Shown: positions 59,835 through 64,000 of the stretch, in pieces
Numbering within the stretch: position 1 is the first letter of the stretch
Layout of the letters: each line of letters begins with the position of its first letter
Source: Mycobacterium sp. 1274756.6
GTDB taxonomy: Bacteria; Actinomycetota; Actinomycetes; Mycobacteriales; Mycobacteriaceae
Length of the DNA: 64,000 bases
NCBI RefSeq assembly: GCF_001668625.1
Contig: NZ_LZLJ01000016.1
Span: 62,001-126,000, forward strand
Direction of reading: 5' to 3'
The notes under the pieces: model-generated
What the model saw: only the letters and a program-made list of their open reading frames with translations
Database searches by the model: none
Told to the model about the DNA's origin: nothing
Program-made: the position numbers and the translations under genes

Positions 59835-60194
59835 ATGTACCAGATCGTGGTGGCGACAACGATCTTCGCGCATTTCGCGTTCCTGGCCTACCTGGCGGTG
59901 GGCGGCTTCCTCGCGTTGCGTTGGCGGCGGAGCATCTGGCTGCATGTGCCGGCGGTGATGTGGGGGGTGGCCATCACCGTCTTCGACCTCAACTGCCCGC
60001 TGACCTGGCTGGAACGCTGGGCCCGAAACCGGGGCGGGCTGGCCCCGCTGCCGCCGGAAGGGTTTGTCGCCCATTACCTCACCGGCGTGCTGTATCCGGC
60101 GGGCTGGCTGGACGCGGTGCGGGCCGCGGTCTTCGCCGGCATCGCGGTGTCCTGGCTGTGCTACGCGGTGCAGCACCGGCGGAGCCGACGGTGA
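59835..60194 (+). CDS. DUF2784 membrane protein
   Basis: A 119-residue protein with about three membrane helices (ATTIFAHFAFLAYLAVGGFLAL, LHVPAVMWGVAITVF and AVFAGIAVSWLCYAVQ) and the DUF2784 segment DLNCPLTWLERWARNRGG. The function is unknown. It lies 46 bp before pncA. Confidence 0.82.
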   Translation: MYQIVVATTIFAHFAFLAYLAVGGFLALRWRRSIWLHVPAVMWGVAITVFDLNCPLTWLERWARNRGGLAPLPPEGFVAHYLTGVLYPAGWLDAVRAAVFAGIAVSWLCYAVQHRRSRR

Positions 60195-60228
60195 GCGAGC
60201 AGGGACTGGCGCTGCGCGTGGCTGGCGA

Positions 60229-60234
60229 TACGGT
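60229..60234 (+). promoter_or_regulatory. Leaderless pncA promoter (-10 TACGGT)
   Basis: TACGGT, then GGGTTG, then ATG 60241. The Mop-domain regulator has the same spacer (TATGGT, GGGTTG, GTG) in the opposite direction. Confidence 0.6.
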
Positions 60235-60240
60235 GGGTTG

Positions 60241-61590
60241 ATGCGGGCGCTGATCATCGTCGACGTGCAGAACGATTTCTGCGAGGGCGGCGCACTCCCG
60301 ATCCCCGGTGGTGCGGAGGTGGCCGGCGCGATCAGCGGCTACCTGGCCATCGAGGACCGCTACCGGCACGTGGTGGCGACGGCGGACCGCCACGTCGACC
60401 CCGGCGACCACTTCTCCGACAGCCCCGACTACGAGACCGCGTGGCCGCCGCACTGCCTGGCCGGCACGCACGGCGCCGAACTGCATCCCGCGCTGGCGTC
60501 GGCGCCGATCGGCGCGGTCTTCGCCAAAGGTGAGCATGACGCCGGATACAACGGATTCGAAGGCGTCGACGACGCGGGCGTCCTGTTGCCCGACTGGCTG
60601 CGGGCCCACGGTGTGGACGCGGTCGACGTGGTCGGGATCGCCACCGAGCACTGCGTGCAGGCCACCGCGGAGGCGGCGGCGCGAGCCGGATTCACCACCC
60701 GCGTACTCGCCGACCTCACGGCCGGGGTTGGCCCGGAGTCGACCGCGGCCGCACTGGCGGCGCTGCGCGCCGACGGAATCGAGGTGCTCGACACCGCGAC
60801 CGCCGACCGCGAGCACCAACTGCTCGCCGCGGTGGAACAGTCGCCGCGGGCCGCCGGTGCCCATGACCGGCCGGCCTGGGTCGGTTTGTTCACCGCCGAC
60901 GGCCGGGTGGAGGACCCGGTCGGGTCGCGCGCCCATGTGGGCACCGCGCAGATCGGGCGTTTCTACGACACCTTCATCGGCCCGCGCGACATCACGTTCC
61001 ACCGCGATCTGGACATCGTGCGCGCCACCACGGTCATCCGCGACCTGGATCTGGAAGTGGCGATGGGCGACGGCGTGGTGATGAACATCCCCGCTTTTCT
61101 GCGCTACGACCTGCGTCGGGTCGACGATCGCTGGCGGATCGACGTGCTCCGCGCCTACTGGGAGTTGCCGGCGATGATGGGCCGGTTCCTGCGCAACGGC
61201 TTGCGGGCGCTCCGGCCCGCGCTGGCATTGGCCGGCGGGCTGGGGCGCAACCAAGGGCCGTCCGGCGCGGTCGGCTTCCTGACCGGTTTCCGGCGGGTCG
61301 GGGCACGCCACAAAGGGGCGGTTCAGACCTTCCTCAGCGCGGTGGCGCGCGAAGACACCGCGATGGCCACGCGGCTGCTGATGCCCGGCGCCGCGATCAG
61401 TCTCGGCGATGACGAGCCGGTCACGCTGAGCGAGTTCGTCGAGCACCTCAGCGGCGCCGGCTATACGAAAGTGATCGGAGCGGGGGACACGGTGGTGGTC
61501 TCGGTCTTCTGTGACACCGGCCGCGGCGTGCTCTTCGCCGAACTGCGCGGCCACCGGATCTGCCGCATCCGCTATTTCAGCGGGCACTGA
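60241..61590 (+). CDS. pncA: Nicotinamidase/pyrazinamidase PncA fused to an Rv2042c-like C-terminal domain
   Basis: A 449-residue protein in two parts. Residues 1-186 are nicotinamidase: catalytic Asp8, Lys96 and Cys138 and metal ligands Asp49, His51, His57 and His71 all stand at the Mtb PncA numbers. It turns nicotinamide into nicotinate for NAD salvage and would activate pyrazinamide. Residues from about 189 on resemble Mtb Rv2042c, the separate gene after pncA: AWVGLFTADGRVEDPVGS, IGRFYDTFIGPRDITFHRDLDIV (NTF2/SnoaL-like) and FLTGFRRVGARHKGAVQTFL. No stop or frameshift separates them. The second domain's role is unknown. Confidence 0.93.
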   Translation: MRALIIVDVQNDFCEGGALPIPGGAEVAGAISGYLAIEDRYRHVVATADRHVDPGDHFSDSPDYETAWPPHCLAGTHGAELHPALASAPIGAVFAKGEHDAGYNGFEGVDDAGVLLPDWLRAHGVDAVDVVGIATEHCVQATAEAAARAGFTTRVLADLTAGVGPESTAAALAALRADGIEVLDTATADREHQLLAAVEQSPRAAGAHDRPAWVGLFTADGRVEDPVGSRAHVGTAQIGRFYDTFIGPRDITFHRDLDIVRATTVIRDLDLEVAMGDGVVMNIPAFLRYDLRRVDDRWRIDVLRAYWELPAMMGRFLRNGLRALRPALALAGGLGRNQGPSGAVGFLTGFRRVGARHKGAVQTFLSAVAREDTAMATRLLMPGAAISLGDDEPVTLSEFVEHLSGAGYTKVIGAGDTVVVSVFCDTGRGVLFAELRGHRICRIRYFSGH

Positions 61591-61992
61591 TCAACGGCCG
61601 GGCACCTCGACCACCACGTTGGTGGCCTTGACCGACGCCACCGCCAGACTGCCGGGCTCCAAACCCAATTCGTCGGCGGCTTCCCGGCTCATCAGCGAGA
61701 CCATCCGAAACGGGCCGGCCTGGATATCGACCTGCGCCATCACGGTATCCCGGGTCACCTTGGTCACCAGGCCGACCAGCCGATTCCGCGCTGAGGCGCC
61801 AAGCACCGGGCTGCGCGTCAGCCGCTCCCCGGCCGGGCGCTGCTGCACGAACTCGGCCAGCGCCGCGCCGTCGACCGCGCGGGGACCGTCGCCGGGGGCC
61901 ACCGGCAGCCGTCCGGCGTCGATCCAGCGCCGGACGGTGTCGTCGCTGACCCCGAGCAGTTCGGCCACCTCGGAGATACGGAAACTCGGCAC
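61591..61992 (-). CDS. HTH-Mop domain molybdate-type regulator
   Basis: A 133-residue protein: an N-terminal excisionase/BldC-like helix-turn-helix (FRISEVAELLGVSDDTVRRWIDAGRLPV) joined to a single C-terminal Mop/TOBE domain (ARNRLVGLVTKVTRDTVMAQVDIQAGPFRMVSLMSREAADELGLEPGSLAVASVKATNVVVEV). Mop domains bind molybdate, so it may be a small molybdate sensor or store; no molybdate transporter is in the window. GTG 61992 is chosen because TATGGT (complement of 61999-62004) lies 6 nt upstream. Its stop directly abuts the pncA stop. Confidence 0.85.
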   Translation of the reverse strand: MPSFRISEVAELLGVSDDTVRRWIDAGRLPVAPGDGPRAVDGAALAEFVQQRPAGERLTRSPVLGASARNRLVGLVTKVTRDTVMAQVDIQAGPFRMVSLMSREAADELGLEPGSLAVASVKATNVVVEVPGR

Positions 61993-61998
61993 CAACCC

Positions 61999-62004
61999 AC
62001 CATA
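61999..62004 (-). promoter_or_regulatory. Leaderless promoter of the Mop-domain gene (-10 TATGGT)
   Basis: On the minus strand TATGGT is followed by GGGTTG and GTG 61992. No Shine-Dalgarno sequence is present. Confidence 0.5.
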
Positions 62005-62063
62005 GGGTGTGCCGGGCGTTGCGTCGTCCGCAATCGCTGCGGCGGGGGAGAATCGGAGGCGTT

Positions 62064-63380
62064 ATGGAGCCGCACACCTTCTCCCGCCGGACGTGGCTGC
62101 GCGGCGCGGCGACACTCGGCGCGGCCGCGGCGGGCGGCTGGACGGCCGGCTGCGGCCGCGACGACGACGCGTTGACCTTCTTCTTCGCCGCCAACCCCGA
62201 GGAGGCGGACGCCCGCGGCCACATCGTCGACGCGTTCCGGCGCGCCCACCCCGACATCGCCGTGCGCACCGTGCTGTCGGGCCCCAATCCGATGCAGCAG
62301 GTGTCGATCTTCTGCGCGGGCGGGGTGTGCCCGGACGTGATGATGGCGTGGGAGTTCAGCTATGCCGGGCTGGCCGACCGCGGGGTGCTCGCCGACCTCA
62401 ACGGCTTCCTGCGGGCCGATCCCGACTTCGCGACGAGGCTGCGGAACGACAGCATCGACCGGCTCTACGAGACGTTCACCTTCGACGGCGGGCAATACGC
62501 GCTGCCCGAACAATGGTCGGGCAACTTCTTGTTCTACAACCCGGCACTGTTCGCCGAGGCCGGCGTGCCACCCCCGCCCTCGCGATGGGACCGGCCCTGG
62601 AGCTTCGACGAATTCCTCGATACGGCAAGGGCACTGACCAAACGGGACCGCTCCGGCCGGGTCACCCAGTGGGGCTTCGTCGACACCTGGGTCGCCTCCT
62701 ACTCCGCGGCGCTGTTCGGAATGAACAACGGCGCCCCGTGGTCGGTTCCGCGGATGAACCCCACCCACCTCAACTTCGACGACGAGGCCTTCCTGGCCGG
62801 CGTGCAGTTCTACGCGGACCTGTCGAATCGGCACGGCGTCGCACCGGCGGCCTCCGACGTGCAGTCGATGTCGACGATGGACCTGTTCTCGGCGGGCCGG
62901 GCCGCCATGGCCCTCGGCGGGCACTGGCGCTATCAGACCTTCGCCCGCGCCGAACGGTTGGCTTTCGACGTCACCGTCCTGCCGACCGGCCCGGACGCCC
63001 GGCGGGCCGGCTCGAACATCGGCACCACCGGCCTGGCGATCGCCGCCGACAGCACCCGAAAACAGCAGGCGTGGGAGTTCGTCAAGTTCGTCGCCGGCCC
63101 GGCCGGTCAGAACCTGATCGCCGAATCCGGGCTCTTCGTCCCCGTGCTGCCGTCGGCGATCGGCTCCCGCGGGTTCGCCGATGCACACCCCGGGATAGCC
63201 AACCTTGCGGTGCTCACCGGCGGGCCGGCCCATTCCCAGGGGATGCCGGTCACCCCGGCCTGGGAGAAGGTCAATGCGTTGATAAACCGCGCATTCGGGC
63301 CGGTGCTGCGCGGCGCCCGGCCGGCGAGCAGCCTGAGCGCGCTCACCGGGCCGGTCGATGAGGTGCTGGTCCGGCCATGA
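62064..63380 (+). CDS. Sugar ABC transporter substrate-binding lipoprotein (Rv2041c-like), Tat-type signal
   Basis: A 438-residue solute-binding protein of the extracellular family 1 (carbohydrate) type. The N-terminus SRRTWLRGAATLGAAAAGGWTAGC carries a twin-Arg motif (Arg8-Arg9) and ends in a lipobox-like TAGC (Cys30), so it is probably a Tat-exported lipoprotein. The mature part has EEADARGHIVDAFRRAHPDIAVRTV, PDVMMAWEFSYAGLADRG and QQAWEFVKFVAGPAGQNLIAESGLFVPV. ATG 62064 has GGAGGCG upstream. The permease gene overlaps its stop (ATGA). The sugar is unknown. Confidence 0.9.
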   Translation: MEPHTFSRRTWLRGAATLGAAAAGGWTAGCGRDDDALTFFFAANPEEADARGHIVDAFRRAHPDIAVRTVLSGPNPMQQVSIFCAGGVCPDVMMAWEFSYAGLADRGVLADLNGFLRADPDFATRLRNDSIDRLYETFTFDGGQYALPEQWSGNFLFYNPALFAEAGVPPPPSRWDRPWSFDEFLDTARALTKRDRSGRVTQWGFVDTWVASYSAALFGMNNGAPWSVPRMNPTHLNFDDEAFLAGVQFYADLSNRHGVAPAASDVQSMSTMDLFSAGRAAMALGGHWRYQTFARAERLAFDVTVLPTGPDARRAGSNIGTTGLAIAADSTRKQQAWEFVKFVAGPAGQNLIAESGLFVPVLPSAIGSRGFADAHPGIANLAVLTGGPAHSQGMPVTPAWEKVNALINRAFGPVLRGARPASSLSALTGPVDEVLVRP

Positions 63381-64000
63381 GCGGACGGCTGCGCCAACGC
63401 GCCCGGGCGGGGCGCTTGTTCATCGCACCCAACCTGGCCGCGGTCGCGGTGTTCCTGCTGTTCCCGCTCGGGTTCTCGCTGTACATGAGCCTGCAGCGCT
63501 GGGATCTGTTCACCGCACCGGAGTTCGTCGGCCTGGCCAACTTCCGGACCCTGCTCAGCGCGGACCCGCTGTTCCTCATCGCGGTGGTCAACACGGTGGT
63601 GTTCACGCTCGGCACCGTCGTGCCGACCGTGCTGATCGGCCTGGCCGTGGCCGCGGCGCTGAACCGCCGGATCGCGGGCATCGGATTTTTCCGCAGCGTC
63701 GTGTTCATGCCGCTGGCGGTGTCGGCGGTGGTGATGGCGGTGGTGTGGCAGTTCGTCTTCAACACCGACAACGGGTTGCTCAACATCATGCTGGGCTGGG
63801 CCGGCATCGACCCGGTCCCGTGGCTGCAGGAACCGCATTGGGCGATGGTCGCGTTATGCGTGATCAGCGTGTGGAAGAGCGTTCCGCTGGCCACAGTGAT
63901 CCTGCTCGCCGCCATGCAGGGCGTGCCCGAAAGCCTGTACGAGGCGGCACGACTCGACGGGGCCGGGGAGATCCGCCGGCTGCTGTCGATCACGGTCCCG
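63377..64000 (+). CDS. Sugar ABC transporter permease (partial, Rv2040c-like)
   Basis: A binding-protein-dependent permease cut by the window end; 208 codons are visible. The cytosolic N-terminus SGRLRQRARAGRLF is followed by helices AVAVFLLFPLGFSLYMSL, VVNTVVFTLGTVVPTVLIGLAVAAAL and SVVFMPLAVSAVVMAVVWQFVF. The cytosolic EAA loop, which contacts the ATPase, is starting at the edge (LYEAARLDGAGEIRRLLSITVP). ATG 63377 overlaps the substrate-binding gene stop. Confidence 0.92.
   Translation, partial: MSGRLRQRARAGRLFIAPNLAAVAVFLLFPLGFSLYMSLQRWDLFTAPEFVGLANFRTLLSADPLFLIAVVNTVVFTLGTVVPTVLIGLAVAAALNRRIAGIGFFRSVVFMPLAVSAVVMAVVWQFVFNTDNGLLNIMLGWAGIDPVPWLQEPHWAMVALCVISVWKSVPLATVILLAAMQGVPESLYEAARLDGAGEIRRLLSITVP

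Noticed and set aside
60064-60240. N-terminal extension of the PncA fusion protein
   Set aside because: The in-frame sequence upstream of ATG 60241 lies within the DUF2784 gene. PncA homologues begin MRALIIVDVQ, and a leaderless promoter sits directly before that ATG.

Overview
This is a GC-rich actinobacterial chromosome segment that almost certainly comes from a Mycobacterium sensu lato. The evidence is a complete Pup-proteasome locus, a PPE-family protein, MTB12-type antigens and several lipoproteins. Gene content and order largely follow the M. tuberculosis (Mtb) stretch from about Rv2125 to Rv2040c, read in the opposite direction. Separate lnt and ppm1 genes and an inserted regulatory/oxidative block point to a non-tuberculous species. 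These Mtb correspondences are from memory of the families and gene order, not from a search.

Layout. 0-8.5 kb: a small Cys/His protein, a PAC2-family protein, B12-dependent metH, a HAD phosphatase, hisE-hisG, a DUF4126 membrane protein and trmI. 8.6-10 kb (minus strand): an MTB12-like antigen, lppK and a DUF503 protein. 10.1-19.8 kb: the Pup-proteasome system (mpa, dop, pup, prcB, prcA, pafA), followed by the DNA-damage activator pafBC. 19.8-28 kb: tatA-tatC-helY, a DUF4333 membrane protein, a 5'-3' exonuclease, pepE, an F420-type flavin-fold protein and an SDR. 27.9-42.5 kb: aerobic cobalamin genes in three blocks (cobL-M-K; cobG-H-IJ; cobN), interrupted by sigC with a zinc-finger membrane protein, a lone PPE gene and a LuxR/SnoaL pair. 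42.6-49.0 kb: an inserted block between cobN and the Rv2061c-like gene, holding a large ATPase-type LuxR regulator, a second SnoaL protein, an aldehyde dehydrogenase and a Baeyer-Villiger monooxygenase. 49.0-64 kb: dienelactone hydrolase, fxsA, amidohydrolase, lnt, ppm1, a Pro-rich anchored protein, rbpA, lppI, lipT, an RDD protein, a DUF2784 protein, a pncA fusion gene, a Mop-domain regulator and the start of a sugar ABC transporter cut by the window end.

How the genes work together. Pup is encoded with a C-terminal Glu, so it should be ready for ligation by PafA without deamidation. Mpa delivers pupylated substrates to PrcBA, and Dop would then act mainly as depupylase. The Cob proteins build and metallate the corrin ring used by MetH. 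TatAC could export the twin-arginine sugar-binding lipoprotein at the right end. Many genes carry an A2/T6-type -10 hexamer (mostly TANNNT) 6-7 nt before the start codon, the signature of leaderless mycobacterial transcripts, and this fixes several start sites.

Most unusual points: (1) nicotinamidase PncA is fused in frame to the protein that is its separate neighbour in Mtb; (2) Pup ends Gly-Gly-Glu; (3) two paralogous SnoaL genes lie beside two LuxR regulators and share a 16-bp palindrome about 77 bp upstream of their start codons, with a second copy facing the aldehyde dehydrogenase; (4) a likely zinc-finger anti-sigma protein lies directly upstream of sigC; (5) the HAD gene needs a CTG start to keep its catalytic Asp.
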